From contig JAGQOW010000001.1 of the NCBI GenBank assembly GCA_020427155.1, positions 55,084-119,083 of the forward strand: 64,000 nt of DNA, read 5' to 3'. This DNA comes from Planctomycetales bacterium (lineage in GTDB: Bacteria > Planctomycetota > Planctomycetia > Pirellulales > Lacipirellulaceae). A program made the position numbers and the translations under genes. This document shows, piece by piece, positions 16,894 to 25,839 of the stretch. The notes below the pieces were generated by a model. It was not told the origin of the DNA, searched no databases, and was given only the letters and a program-made list of their open reading frames with translations. The stretch's first letter is position 1, and each line of letters begins with the position of its first letter.

Positions 16894-17856
16894 CAAACTG
16901 CAAACAAGGAGGTGAATTGCGAGAATCTGAGAGGAAAACTTGCTACTACGGCAAAGTTATTCGCCGCAGGGCAACACCCCGTACGCTGTTTCTCCAGCAT
17001 TTCCGTACGATCAGCCTTGGGAGTGAATCTTGTGCATGAACAAGGGCCCAAGACTTCCTGCCTTGGGCCCTGCACAAAGTTCACCGATGTCAAAAAACGA
17101 GGGGAGGGCATCCATTCCACGGTAGCAGGCCCATGGCTGAGCCAGTCCGTCGACGGTCGGTCCAGTTCCGGCGCGCCCCCCTTGAATCGTCGAATTCGTT
17201 CGCTCTGAGTCTCGTCTGCGTTGGGGCTTGGCAGAAAACCGCCTCGATTTGCCAAAGCCTAAACCAGCGAGAACCTCCGCTGTTCTATGCCCAGTTGCTG
17301 AAATGCCCAGTTGCCGATCTGAGTGCTTGTCCTTCTCTGCCTACGATCGAATCTAGATAAAAAACATCACTACTAGGCAGAAACCGATAGCCCGCAAACT
17401 ACTAGCATATACCCAAGAAATCAACTACCTGATTGCGCAACATCCGCGCAATCGTTTTGGTGCTTTTTCTTGTCCTACCCCACACGCTACGGCCGAAATG
17501 GGCCGCTACCGAACCAGACGGGCAGTTGTCCCAGAGTGCCCGGTGAAAATCTTACTAAATCTTTCGCTGTAAACTTCTTGTCTTACAGCAGGTCATTTTG
17601 CGAACCCGTTGATCTTTGTCAAGCCAATATCGAGATTTTGGGACCGAACTTTGATCGACAATTGCGCGGCAGAACGCTTGACAAGTTTTCAGTTGCGCGA
17701 ATCGTTACGATCTGAGGCGATTGATGCCCGTGACTTGATGGCGAACGATCTGAATACCGCAGCAGCTCATACGTAGCAAGTTGCGGTTGTGCAAAGTAGC
17801 ATACTGTCATGGTCTTATTGACCGCGACATTTTTTACCGACTTCGGGAAGGTGAGT
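16894..17856. other. Gene-free gap of about 960 bases with a large palindrome
   Basis: The stretch lies between the divergent folK and hemDE genes. Open frames in it lack family features and codon bias. Its main feature is the palindrome at 17023-17084, listed separately. Promoters for folK and hemDE should lie near its two ends. A TTGACA at 17678 and TACGAT at 17706 are 22 bases apart, too far for a standard promoter. Confidence 0.55.
17023..17084. repeat. Long imperfect palindrome
   Basis: A perfect 10-base inverted repeat (AGGGCCCAAG at 17043-17052 with CTTGGGCCCT at 17062-17071) is extended by a 13-base arm, GTGAATCTTGTGC (17023-17035) with GCACAAAGTTCAC (17072-17084), that pairs except at two positions. 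The left side carries a seven-base bulge (17036-17042). No T-tract follows, so it is not a simple terminator. It could be a structured RNA or a small palindromic repeat element. Confidence 0.6.
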
Positions 17857-19785
17857 ATGCCTGTCGAAAAACAATTCCCATCTCGCCTGCGAATCGCGGC
17901 TTTCGAGAGTCGTCGCGCATCAGAAATGACTCGACTCATCGAGCGGATGGGCGCAGTCGCCTCGGTAAGCCCCTCGATGCGTGAGGTTCCCGTCGACGAT
18001 CGTCCGGTCATCGACTTTGCAAAACGTTTGATTACCGGACAGGTGGACGTGGTGATTCTGCTCACCGGAGTAGGAACTCGTCAGATGCTCGAGCGCGTCG
18101 AGCGAAGCGTCGAGCGTCAGCGGTTTCTCGACGCACTTTCCGATATTCCGACAGTTGTTCGTGGACCGAAACCGACAAGTGTCCTCAAAGAGTTTGGCAT
18201 CACGCCGACACATCGCGCCTCCGAGCCGAACACTTGGCGTGAGATCCTGGCAACGCTCGACGAGAAGTTGCCCGTCGCCAATCTGGTTGTGGCCGTGCAG
18301 GAGTACGGCGAGCGGAATGTGAGTCTGATCGCGGGACTGGAAGCACGAGGCGCGACCGTCGAGTCGGTTCCGATTTATTGCTGGGATTTGCCAGAAGATA
18401 TTTCCCCGTTGCAAGAAAACATTCGTCGTATAGTCGCGGGGGAAATCGACATCGTGCTGTTTACCGCCGCTCAGCAATTGGTGCACTTGCTCCGAGTTGC
18501 CGGACAAATGGATCTAGAGGCAGAGTTGCTGGCTGCAATGCAATCCGTTGTCGTCGCTTCGATTGGACCGACGACGAGCGAAGCGCTGCACGAGCGGGGC
18601 CTGTCTGTCGACTTCGAACCTACGCATGCCAAGATGGGGCAGCTTGTTCATGAACTTTCGTTGCAAGCAGATGAGTTGGTGCAAAAGAAACGGCGGTTGG
18701 CGATGCGGCTCGCTGTGCACGATCCAGTAAATACAACCGATGAGCAGGCTCCGGCTTGGGCAGACAGTCCCTTCATGCGTGCCTGCCGTCGACAGCAAAC
18801 TCCCTATACGCCTGTTTGGCTAATGCGGCAGGCAGGGCGCTATATGGCCGAGTACCGTACGGTCCGGGCTCAGACTACCTTTCTCGAACTCTGCAAGAAT
18901 CCTCAACTCTGCAGCGAAGTGATGTGTACCGCCGTTGAACGGCTGGGGGTGGATGCGGCGATTATCTTTTCCGACTTGCTGCCAATGCTTGAACCGATGG
19001 GCCTGGAACTGGAATTCATTGCTGGCGACGGTCCGAAGATCGACAATCCCGTGCGCGAAGCGCGCGATGTGGACCGTGTTCTGGAACTTGAGAGTATTGA
19101 TGCGCTCGATTTTGTCGTGGAGACGGTTTCTCAGACTCGCCGTGATTTGCCTGAAGCGATTCCGCTCATCGGGTTTGCTGGCGCCCCGTTTACTTTGGCC
19201 AGCTATGCAATCGAAGGCGGCAGCAGTCGGTCGTTTTTGCACACTAAGACCTTGATGTACCGCGAGCCCGCAGCTTGGAGCGAACTGATGCAGCGGCTGT
19301 CGCGCTCGATCGTCCTCTATCTCAATGCACAGATTGCTGCCGGGGCACAAGCGGTGCAGTTGTTCGACAGTTGGGTCGGTTGCCTCGGGCCCGAGGACTA
19401 TCGTCGCTACGTATTGCCCTACGTTCAGCAGATTGTCGCAGGGCTTTCTCCCGAAGCGCCGCTGATTCACTTTGGAACCGGCAATCCTGCGCTTCTACCC
19501 CTCATGGCCGAAGCAGGTGGCGAAGTCCTCGGCGTCGACTGGAGGGTCGGACTGGACGAGGCTTGGCAAACGGTTGGCTGCGAGCGAGCCGTGCAAGGAA
19601 ATCTCGACCCGCTGGTCTTGCTGGCCGATCGAGAAACCATTGCTGCTCGTGCCTCCGAAGTGCTCGAGGCGGCAGCCGGACGCCCTGGCCACATCTTCAA
19701 TCTGGGGCACGGGGTATTGCAGCAGACACCGGTCGACAATGCCCGTTATCTGGTCGATTTCGTCCACGAGGCGAGCACTCGCTAG
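17857..19785 (+). CDS. Fused uroporphyrinogen-III synthase / uroporphyrinogen decarboxylase (HemD-HemE)
   Basis: The 642-residue protein joins two consecutive haem-pathway enzymes. Residues about 12-275 match uroporphyrinogen-III synthase: two alternating alpha/beta halves with VVILLTGVGTRQML and IDIVLFTAAQQLVHLLRVAG, the typical ring-D-inversion enzyme segments. After a linker, residues about 303-642 are uroporphyrinogen decarboxylase, with TPVWLMRQAGRYMAEYR (the substrate-binding Arg loop, 318-334), IIFSDLLPMLEPMG (catalytic Asp) and FNLGHGVLQQTP (C-terminal His motif). The start is the ATG at 17857, with GGGAAGG just upstream; an in-frame ATG at 17809 is also possible. Fusion should channel unstable uroporphyrinogen III from synthesis to decarboxylation. 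The gene stands alone. Confidence 0.93.
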   Translation: MPVEKQFPSRLRIAAFESRRASEMTRLIERMGAVASVSPSMREVPVDDRPVIDFAKRLITGQVDVVILLTGVGTRQMLERVERSVERQRFLDALSDIPTVVRGPKPTSVLKEFGITPTHRASEPNTWREILATLDEKLPVANLVVAVQEYGERNVSLIAGLEARGATVESVPIYCWDLPEDISPLQENIRRIVAGEIDIVLFTAAQQLVHLLRVAGQMDLEAELLAAMQSVVVASIGPTTSEALHERGLSVDFEPTHAKMGQLVHELSLQADELVQKKRRLAMRLAVHDPVNTTDEQAPAWADSPFMRACRRQQTPYTPVWLMRQAGRYMAEYRTVRAQTTFLELCKNPQLCSEVMCTAVERLGVDAAIIFSDLLPMLEPMGLELEFIAGDGPKIDNPVREARDVDRVLELESIDALDFVVETVSQTRRDLPEAIPLIGFAGAPFTLASYAIEGGSSRSFLHTKTLMYREPAAWSELMQRLSRSIVLYLNAQIAAGAQAVQLFDSWVGCLGPEDYRRYVLPYVQQIVAGLSPEAPLIHFGTGNPALLPLMAEAGGEVLGVDWRVGLDEAWQTVGCERAVQGNLDPLVLLADRETIAARASEVLEAAAGRPGHIFNLGHGVLQQTPVDNARYLVDFVHEASTR

Positions 19786-20009
19786 CATTCACAGCAGGCA
19801 AGCCAGGGGTCGATCTGCCAGGTGGCAAACGTCTTTGACTTTGACGTTTAGGCCGAGTTCTCGTGGACTTTGAGCGTCTGTGTGCAGGCCTGCGAAGGGA
19901 GTTCATAGAATCAGGGAGAATGTCGGGAACTTTTCCCGACCCCGCCACGTCGAACTGGCAGAGAGGCTTTTTGAACCCCCTTTTCGAACTCTGAACGGAG
20001 GAAACCGCC

Positions 20010-21224
20010 ATGGTACGTGCTACGACGTTCTGTGCAGCAATGTTTGTGCTGTCGACGTTCGCCACACTGGCTGAGGCAAAGGACACCAAGGTTGTCGTTA
20101 CTGTCGAAACCGCCAGACAGGAAACTGCAGAAGCAACGAAACCCCCCTTTGAGGGCAAGCGTGCGTCGGTCGATGTGGCAATTCTGCTCGACACTTCGAA
20201 TTCGATGGATGGGCTCATCAACCAGGCCAAGAGTCAGCTGTGGACGATAGTCCAGCAGTTTGCCAAAGCCAAGAAGAACGGTCAGACGCCCGTCTTGCGA
20301 GTCGCTCTGTTCGAGTATGGCAACACCGGCTTGCCGGCAGCCGAAGGCTACATCCGTCAGGCCGTGTCGCTGACGGACGATTTGGACAAGTTATCGGAAG
20401 CACTTTTTGCGTTGTCTACCAACGGCGGCGATGAGTACTGCGGACAGGTCGTCGACGAGGCGATTACTCGCCTCGATTGGTCGAAAGAGCCCAACAGCTA
20501 CAAGGCGATCTTCATCGCAGGCAACGAGCCGTTCACCCAAGGCACGGTCGACTATCAACAAGCCTGCCGGCGCGCGATTCAAAGTGGCGTAGTGGTCAAC
20601 ACGATTCACTGCGGTGCAAACAGAGAAGGGGTTGATGGCATGTGGCAACACGCAGCGAGTCTGGCGGAAGGCGAGTTTTTCAACATCGACCAGGATCGAG
20701 CCATTGTGCATATCAAATGCCCGCAGGACGAAATCATCATTCGGCTCAATGCCGAACTGAACAAAACGTATCTCTGGTACGGCGGTCGAGAAGAAAAGGC
20801 GAAGTTTGCTGAGAATCAAGTCGCCCAAGACGCAAACGCTTCTGCAACGAGCGAGAGCGTAGCGGTAGGTCGGGCGATCACCAAAGCAGGCAGAGCTTAT
20901 AGCAATCGCGGTCGCGACCTGATCGATGCCACCGCCGAAGACGAGGAGGTCCTCGCAAGAGTGAAAGAAGAAGAGCTGCCCGAGTCGCTTCAAGCAATGT
21001 CGCCTGAAGAGCGCAAGGCCCATGTCTCGAAACTAGCCGCCAGGCGTGCCGAGGTGCAGCAAGAAATCAACCGGCTTGCTGCCGAGCGAGAGGAGTTCTT
21101 GGCGAAAGAGCGCCAACGACTGGCTGCCGAGACCGGCGACGAGACGCTAGGCGACGCCGTGGTGGCGGCCGTTCAGCGGCAACTGGCAGCGTCAGGCTTC
21201 GAGACAGAAGCCGTTTCTGAGTAA
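20010..21224 (+). CDS. Secreted VWA domain protein
   Basis: The 404-residue protein has a signal peptide (residues 1-23, cleavage near AEAK) and a von Willebrand factor A domain at about residues 52-240. The metal-ion-dependent adhesion site is DTSNSM (61-66), with later Thr/Asp positions in STNGGDEYCG. The second half (about 290-400) is a charged coiled coil rich in Glu, Arg and Ala. A strong GGAGG site lies eight bases before the ATG. Such proteins in planctomycetes act in the periplasm or outside the cell, often in protein binding; the partner is unknown. A perfect hairpin at 21321-21350 lies beyond the stop. Confidence 0.87.
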   Translation: MVRATTFCAAMFVLSTFATLAEAKDTKVVVTVETARQETAEATKPPFEGKRASVDVAILLDTSNSMDGLINQAKSQLWTIVQQFAKAKKNGQTPVLRVALFEYGNTGLPAAEGYIRQAVSLTDDLDKLSEALFALSTNGGDEYCGQVVDEAITRLDWSKEPNSYKAIFIAGNEPFTQGTVDYQQACRRAIQSGVVVNTIHCGANREGVDGMWQHAASLAEGEFFNIDQDRAIVHIKCPQDEIIIRLNAELNKTYLWYGGREEKAKFAENQVAQDANASATSESVAVGRAITKAGRAYSNRGRDLIDATAEDEEVLARVKEEELPESLQAMSPEERKAHVSKLAARRAEVQQEINRLAAEREEFLAKERQRLAAETGDETLGDAVVAAVQRQLAASGFETEAVSE

Positions 21225-21320
21225 ACGATGAGGAAGTCCCTTAGCCCCTAGAGGAAGACTGGGGGCGGGGACGTTCCTCTATCGCTACCTTCCAGCAAAT
21301 GTACATCGTCTGCGCAAAAC

Positions 21321-21350
21321 AACAGCCCGGCGAAGATCGCTCGGGCTGTT
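21321..21350. terminator. Bidirectional hairpin terminator
   Basis: A perfect 9-base inverted repeat AACAGCCCG / CGGGCTGTT with a 12-base loop lies between two convergent genes. On the minus strand it is followed by GTTTTG. Placement and symmetry support a shared terminator for the VWA gene and the small gene at 21375-21602. Confidence 0.65.
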
Positions 21351-21374
21351 CGTGTATGTCTGGCTTGCTGCATG

Positions 21375-21602
21375 CTATGCAGAGGGGCGACGAAAGTACT
21401 GGTATGCCGAGAGCACTTCGTAGAGATCACGCGAAATCGTGATATCGTCGTGTTCAAAGTCGCGGAGCCACGTGCGCTCGCTGTTGACCGCATCTGCAAT
21501 CAAGGGCAGTACTTCGCCCACTGAAACGGTAACGCTGTCCTCCGAAGCATGCGACGCTGATTCTTGGGGACCGCGATAGAGCTTAAGATAGGTATGAGAC
21601 AT
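21375..21602 (-). CDS. Small conserved-looking hypothetical protein
   Basis: The 75-residue protein is soluble and acidic, with no signal or membrane segment. A GGAAGGAA site lies upstream of its ATG, and a terminator-like hairpin follows the stop, which supports a real gene. The sequence begins MSHTYLKLYRG and is mostly predicted strands and short helices. I do not recognise a characterised family. Confidence 0.62.
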   Translation of the reverse strand: MSHTYLKLYRGPQESASHASEDSVTVSVGEVLPLIADAVNSERTWLRDFEHDDITISRDLYEVLSAYQYFRRPSA

Positions 21603-21863
21603 TCTCGAGGGTTCCTTCCCTACGGTGTTTTACGTTCTTTAAGACGTACGGCCTGGCCTCTTGCCTCACCGCAACTACGCAACACCCCCCCTCGTACCCC
21701 GAGATATCGGATAGATCGGTCGTCGGTGTTTTGTTTATTTGGCAAGAATCTCTGCTTTTTCCGACGGTAGCTGCTAGCGAGCTTAGCGACAGCCGCGCGG
21801 CCAGTACGAGAACGCTCGGCAAGCCCTGGATTCTCGGGGTTGCAACTCGGGGGCTCGTGCAGG

Positions 21864-22388
21864 ATGATCGACGTCTCCTATCACGAGCGGAGATTGCTAG
21901 CAGTGGATTTCAAAGAGCGACTACATCGGGCCACCGAGCGCGGCCTGCAAGCAAGAGACGCCAGGGCGCGTGAAGCCGCGGCCCAAGCCCTTAGCGAAGA
22001 AGAGTGTCGACGTCTGCATTCTGCCTACCGCTTGCGCCTTACCGAGCACATCGAGGCCTGCCTTAAACAGCTGGCTGAGAACTTTCCCGGATTCAATTTC
22101 GAAACGGTGGTCGACGAGAAGGGTTGGGGCGCAGCCATTCGCCGTGACGACTTGTCGCTCAACGCCGGCAAGCGGGACAATCTCTTTAGTCGCCTGGTAA
22201 TGAAGATCAGCCCGTACAGCGAATTCCATGTCCTCGATCTCTCGGCGAAGGGGGCCATCCGGAACAAGGAGAACTTCAGTCGCAACCACTACCAACTGCT
22301 CAAGGATGCCGATCTCGATAGCTTCGAACAAACGATCGAGCAGTGGACGCTCGACTACGCCGAGCAATTTGCTGCCGACAACGGATAG
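21864..22388 (+). CDS. Hypothetical protein
   Basis: This protein of about 174 residues is soluble. Its first half is a charged amphipathic helix (residues 10-60, rich in Arg, Ala and Glu) with possible coiled-coil character. The second half has a compact mixed domain containing FNFETVVDEKGWGAAIRRDDLSL and FHVLDLSAKGAIRNKENFSRNHYQ. I do not recognise the family. The ATG at 21864 is the likeliest start, but the ribosome site is weak, and an in-frame TTG at 21840 is possible. It converges on the gene at 22411 with a 22-base gap. Confidence 0.7.
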   Translation: MIDVSYHERRLLAVDFKERLHRATERGLQARDARAREAAAQALSEEECRRLHSAYRLRLTEHIEACLKQLAENFPGFNFETVVDEKGWGAAIRRDDLSLNAGKRDNLFSRLVMKISPYSEFHVLDLSAKGAIRNKENFSRNHYQLLKDADLDSFEQTIEQWTLDYAEQFAADNG

Positions 22389-22410
22389 CTAGACGAAACC
22401 CTGCGCCGGT

Positions 22411-23295
22411 TTATTCGTCTTCGTTGGCAAGTGCGAGTTCGCGCAATCCGTCGAGACAGGCGATGACGGCCTCGGGAGTGGTCGAAGTCCAGCCTTCGCG
22501 GCGATGGGCGATAATGGCCAGCTTGAAGCTCTCGAAAGCCTCGGCCAGGTCGTCGGGAAGATTCTCAACATCGACGCTTAGCTTCGTGCGCTTCTCGATT
22601 CGAGTCGGCTGTTCCGGCGCAGCAGCACTCGCGACATTCTCACTTGTAGACTTCTCCGCTGCGCTGCCCGATGCTGCGGTGGGCTCACCGCCAGCGGCGC
22701 GCTCGGAAGTGCCCGCAGACACGGTTGCCGTCGTGCTCTGCACCGAGTTGACCTCGGATGAATCTACGGCGGACTCGGCCTTGCTTTCTTCGTCGAGTTG
22801 GGCTTGCTCAGCGGCAACTTCGCGGCGTTGCTCCGCGGGTGGTGTTTCTAACGTCTCCCAGCGCCGCCCGCGCATTTGCGAGACCGACCAGTCGTTTTGG
22901 ATAGCACCTTCGAGCCACATCTCGGCATCGTCCCAGTCGAGCGCAGCCTGAAAGTGACTCCAAAAGAGTCCGGGGTATTGGCTCTGAACCTCGCCAAATC
23001 GCTGGAAGACGCGCCGTAGGCGACCGACGTGCTGGCTGGTCACGTTGCCGACAAGCTGGGCCCACGTTTCGTCGGAGTAGTCGGTCACAGCCGCGCCGCT
23101 TTCGAGCAGTGCCTCGCGCCAATCGCAGATGATTCGGCCTTTCTCCCAATTGGTCGTGCTGACCAGCTGATTCCACTGCCCAAGAAAGCGTGCCCCCGGA
23201 TCCTGCTCGACATTTCCGTCGACAGGGCCCGAATGGGCGTTAGACGCTTCGTCCGAGAGAGGGGTTTCCTGCAGCTGAGACTCTCTATTGGCCAT
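22411..23295 (-). CDS. Hypothetical protein with disordered Ala/Ser/Glu-rich centre
   Basis: The 294-residue protein has an ordered N-terminal half (about residues 30-150) with many Trp residues (FLGQWNQLVSTTNWEKGRII, WAQLVGNVTSQHVGRLRRVF, LFWSHFQAALDWDDAEMWL). A low-complexity Ala/Ser/Glu/Thr region follows (150-240), then a short helical C-terminus. The Trp-rich helical part resembles DNA-associated helical domains, but I cannot name a family. The ATG at 23295 is chosen because the 37 residues upstream are Arg/Cys/Ser-rich and look non-coding; AAGGAA lies about 11 bases before it. No signal peptide is seen. Confidence 0.72.
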   Translation of the reverse strand: MANRESQLQETPLSDEASNAHSGPVDGNVEQDPGARFLGQWNQLVSTTNWEKGRIICDWREALLESGAAVTDYSDETWAQLVGNVTSQHVGRLRRVFQRFGEVQSQYPGLFWSHFQAALDWDDAEMWLEGAIQNDWSVSQMRGRRWETLETPPAEQRREVAAEQAQLDEESKAESAVDSSEVNSVQSTTATVSAGTSERAAGGEPTAASGSAAEKSTSENVASAAAPEQPTRIEKRTKLSVDVENLPDDLAEAFESFKLAIIAHRREGWTSTTPEAVIACLDGLRELALANEDE

Positions 23296-23547
23296 GGCGG
23301 GAGAGATTCCTTTCGAAGGGGGAGATTCCTGGCGCCCATACAGCGGAAGACTTCGCGAGCGGCGGATTCTAGCACAGCCACGAACGAGACAACCACTAGC
23401 TGCCATGCCTGAGAGAACAAAAAAAAGATTCTCGCGGCGCGCAACCAGCGCACGACTCCTATAACAAGCAAATCTTCTGCTTGCGAGCCGCAGGCTCCGC
23501 GAGTCATTGCGAGCGACGGCGGGGGATAACCTGTCGATAACGCGCTG

Positions 23548-23763
23548 CTATTCGGCCGGAGCTCGTTCGTCGGACGAGAAATCGCACGTCTTGTGTGCCC
23601 CGTCGCAAAACGGACGGTTCTCCGAAGCGCCGCAGCGGCAAAGTGCGATTGCCGGTTTATCAGGGTTCAGCGGGAAAGCGTTGCCCTCGGAATCTGTCAA
23701 ATTGAACGATCCTTCGACCAGAAACGGACCATGCGGTCGCATGCGAATATTGACATCGGCCAT
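23548..23763 (-). CDS. CDGSH iron-sulfur domain protein
   Basis: The 71-residue protein is a single CDGSH-type zinc-finger-like domain that binds a 2Fe-2S cluster through three Cys and one His. The ligands are visible as Cys42, Cys44, Cys53 and His57 in CRCGASENRPFCDGAH, with CDGAH as the family signature. Small bacterial members are often electron carriers or cluster stores. GAGGAAT precedes the ATG by about six bases. It is monocistronic between two minus-strand genes. Confidence 0.93.
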   Translation of the reverse strand: MADVNIRMRPHGPFLVEGSFNLTDSEGNAFPLNPDKPAIALCRCGASENRPFCDGAHKTCDFSSDERAPAE

Positions 23764-23869
23764 CGAGATTCCTCGCTTCCAAGTAAGATGGGTGAAATGC
23801 AGCAGCCTACTCGCTGCCTGCAGGCCCTGGCAGTCTAAACCATGGGGAGCCGTTTACCAATCGTCGCGA

Positions 23870-25084
23870 TCAATCTTCCGTTGACGGTTCCACAGATTCC
23901 GCGGGATGCAGTACGAAGAAAACTTTGACTTGGGCCGCTGCGACTTTCTCTTCCTCTTGCTCGCGACCGACGCCTGCAAGGTCTTGCTTGAGCTTGGCTC
24001 TGCTTTGTACTGAGAGCTTGTTGGCGGTTGTTTGTTGGCCTTGTAGTTGCCTCCAGTCGGCATCGTACCGCATGGCCCTGCCACGCAACGTGTAGTTTTT
24101 CTGCACTTGGGCCTTCAACTGCTTTTCGCTTGCGTCGGTAGAGCCGCTCGCCCGACTGCTCAAGGCATGTTCTGCGTCGAGAGTTTCTCGTACCGCGCTA
24201 GGCGCCTTCGGTACGTCAGTTGCTTGGTTGCTACGCTCGAAACCGCGCCAGCGCGGCTCGGGGAGCTGAGCGTCGGTTTGGTCGGCGAAACTCACCGCGT
24301 ACCAATTGCGCGTGTCGGCGTTGAAGTCTTCCAAGAGGCCTTCGATCTGCGTGGGCGAGGCTTCGACCAGTACGACTGCCGGCGTTTCGGCTGGGGGTGC
24401 TGCTTTTCCTGCCAAAGCACCGGGCGGAGGAGCCGAGGCGGCGAATGCAGGCGATTTGTCTTCCATGTCGATACCATTGACCATTAACTGCTCGTTGAAT
24501 TTTTGAGGACCTGACTCCTTGTCGGCATAAGTCAGATGAACAAAGCAGAGAGCGTCAGCTGCTTCGTCGGCAATGACGAATCGTTCACTCTCGGCTGCAA
24601 GCGCGCGGTCGTCGGCGGCAAGGGCCTCTTCCATTGGCGCCGCTGCTTCTTCGGTAGATGCAACCGAGGGCATCGGAGCTGCACTTCCGGCTCGACCTGC
24701 CTGGGGCTCGGCCTCGGCCAGTTCGCTGTCTTCTTGAATCGCTTGTGGCTGAAAAACGATCAAGAAGAACGTTGCCGCAACGGCCAGGGCGGCCCAGGTC
24801 CAACGTCTCGCGAAACTAGTACGGGGTGGTTTCGACGAGAGTGTGACTGGCTCTTGTTCGGTACGCAGTAGCACCGCGTCGCGAAGCGATTTGCCAATCT
24901 GCTCTCGCGGCAGCGCGCGCAGCGAAGCCGACAATTCCTGCAACTCGGCAACGAGCTGTCTTGCGCCCGGATCGTCGCGCAGACGCTGCTCGACGAACGC
25001 GCTTTGCTGCGGATCAAGTTCGCCATCCACGTAGGCGCTCAATAGCTCGTCGTCAAAAGATTCGGGTTGTTCAGTGTCGGTCAT
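23870..25084 (-). CDS. Membrane anti-sigma factor
   Basis: The 404-residue product starts with an anti-sigma helical domain (DDELLSAYVDGELDPQQSAFVEQRL), has a membrane helix at about residues 93-111 (WTWAALAVAATFFLIVF), and a long extracytoplasmic region of about 290 residues. That region is Ala/Glu-rich at first and contains a folded stretch (RFVIADEAADALCFVHLTYA and VVLVEASPTQIEGLLEDF) like the C-terminal domain of other planctomycete anti-sigma factors. No zinc-binding His/Cys set is present. The ECF sigma factor gene lies 60 bases upstream on the same strand, forming a module. Confidence 0.85.
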   Translation of the reverse strand: MTDTEQPESFDDELLSAYVDGELDPQQSAFVEQRLRDDPGARQLVAELQELSASLRALPREQIGKSLRDAVLLRTEQEPVTLSSKPPRTSFARRWTWAALAVAATFFLIVFQPQAIQEDSELAEAEPQAGRAGSAAPMPSVASTEEAAAPMEEALAADDRALAAESERFVIADEAADALCFVHLTYADKESGPQKFNEQLMVNGIDMEDKSPAFAASAPPPGALAGKAAPPAETPAVVLVEASPTQIEGLLEDFNADTRNWYAVSFADQTDAQLPEPRWRGFERSNQATDVPKAPSAVRETLDAEHALSSRASGSTDASEKQLKAQVQKNYTLRGRAMRYDADWRQLQGQQTTANKLSVQSRAKLKQDLAGVGREQEEEKVAAAQVKVFFVLHPAESVEPSTED

Positions 25085-25144
25085 GGGGATTTCCGCAGCT
25101 GGGAGCCGAAGCCCAGGGGTGCAGCCCCGAGGCTTCGCAACTTA

Positions 25145-25729
25145 CTAGGTTTGATCTACCTCGTCGGGGAGTAGGTTCTTCAATTGGTCCTTGAGTTCAA
25201 GCCGGGCCCGATAGAGCCGGCTGCGAACGGTGCCCAGGGGCAATTGCAGGATTTCGGCGATGGTCTCGTACGAGCAGTCTTCTAATTCGCGTAACACCAG
25301 GATCTGGCGATGCTGATCACCCAACTCGGCCAGCGCAGCCTGCACGGCGGCAACCCTTTCGCGGCCGATCATGCAAGCTTCAGGGGCCGGGTTGTGATCC
25401 ACGGGTTCTTCTCCTGCTCTTTCTTTGACCACCTCGACCGAAACGGCAGGCCGGCGTCGGCGACGCTGGCTGAGTGCCAAATTCATTGCGATGCGATACA
25501 GCCACGTGTAAAACTTCGCATCGCCCCGAAACGATTCCAACTTGATGAACGCCTGCACAAAAGCGTCCTGCACTACGTCAAGCGATTCTTCTCTCGACCC
25601 GAGCACTCGCACCAGCGTATTGAACAAGCGATCCTGGTAACGCTCAATCAGCGCGCCGAACGAGCCGCGGTCGCCAGCCCGAGCGGCTTCGACCAGTTGA
25701 GCTTCGTCGGTAGTCTCAACGTCTTTCAC
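25145..25729 (-). CDS. ECF RNA polymerase sigma factor
   Basis: The 194-residue ECF factor shows region 2 (about residues 20-95: YQDRLFNTLVRVLGSREESL, QDAFVQAF, FYTWLYRIAMNLALSQRRRR) and region 4 (about residues 130-185: HRQILVLRELEDCSYETIAE, LPLGTVRSRLYRARLELK). This is close to the RpoE/SigW type. The start is GTG at 25729 and the ribosome site is weak. The anti-sigma gene follows downstream. The linker between regions is rich in Glu, Ala and Pro. Confidence 0.94.
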   Translation of the reverse strand: MKDVETTDEAQLVEAARAGDRGSFGALIERYQDRLFNTLVRVLGSREESLDVVQDAFVQAFIKLESFRGDAKFYTWLYRIAMNLALSQRRRRRPAVSVEVVKERAGEEPVDHNPAPEACMIGRERVAAVQAALAELGDQHRQILVLRELEDCSYETIAEILQLPLGTVRSRLYRARLELKDQLKNLLPDEVDQT

Positions 25730-25839
25730 GCTTTGCTCGGCAAAGTGTTGGACGCGGGAGGACGGGGAAAGTTCCCCTCGGGCTCCCCCAGCAGGTTCGC
25801 CCCGGGGCCAAAAGGCTCGGCTTTTGCTATCATTGGATC

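Noticed and set aside
16893..17255. A minus-strand frame of 120 residues overlapping the folK upstream region
   Set aside because: No family features, and it contains the palindrome at 17023-17084; codon use is unlike neighbours.
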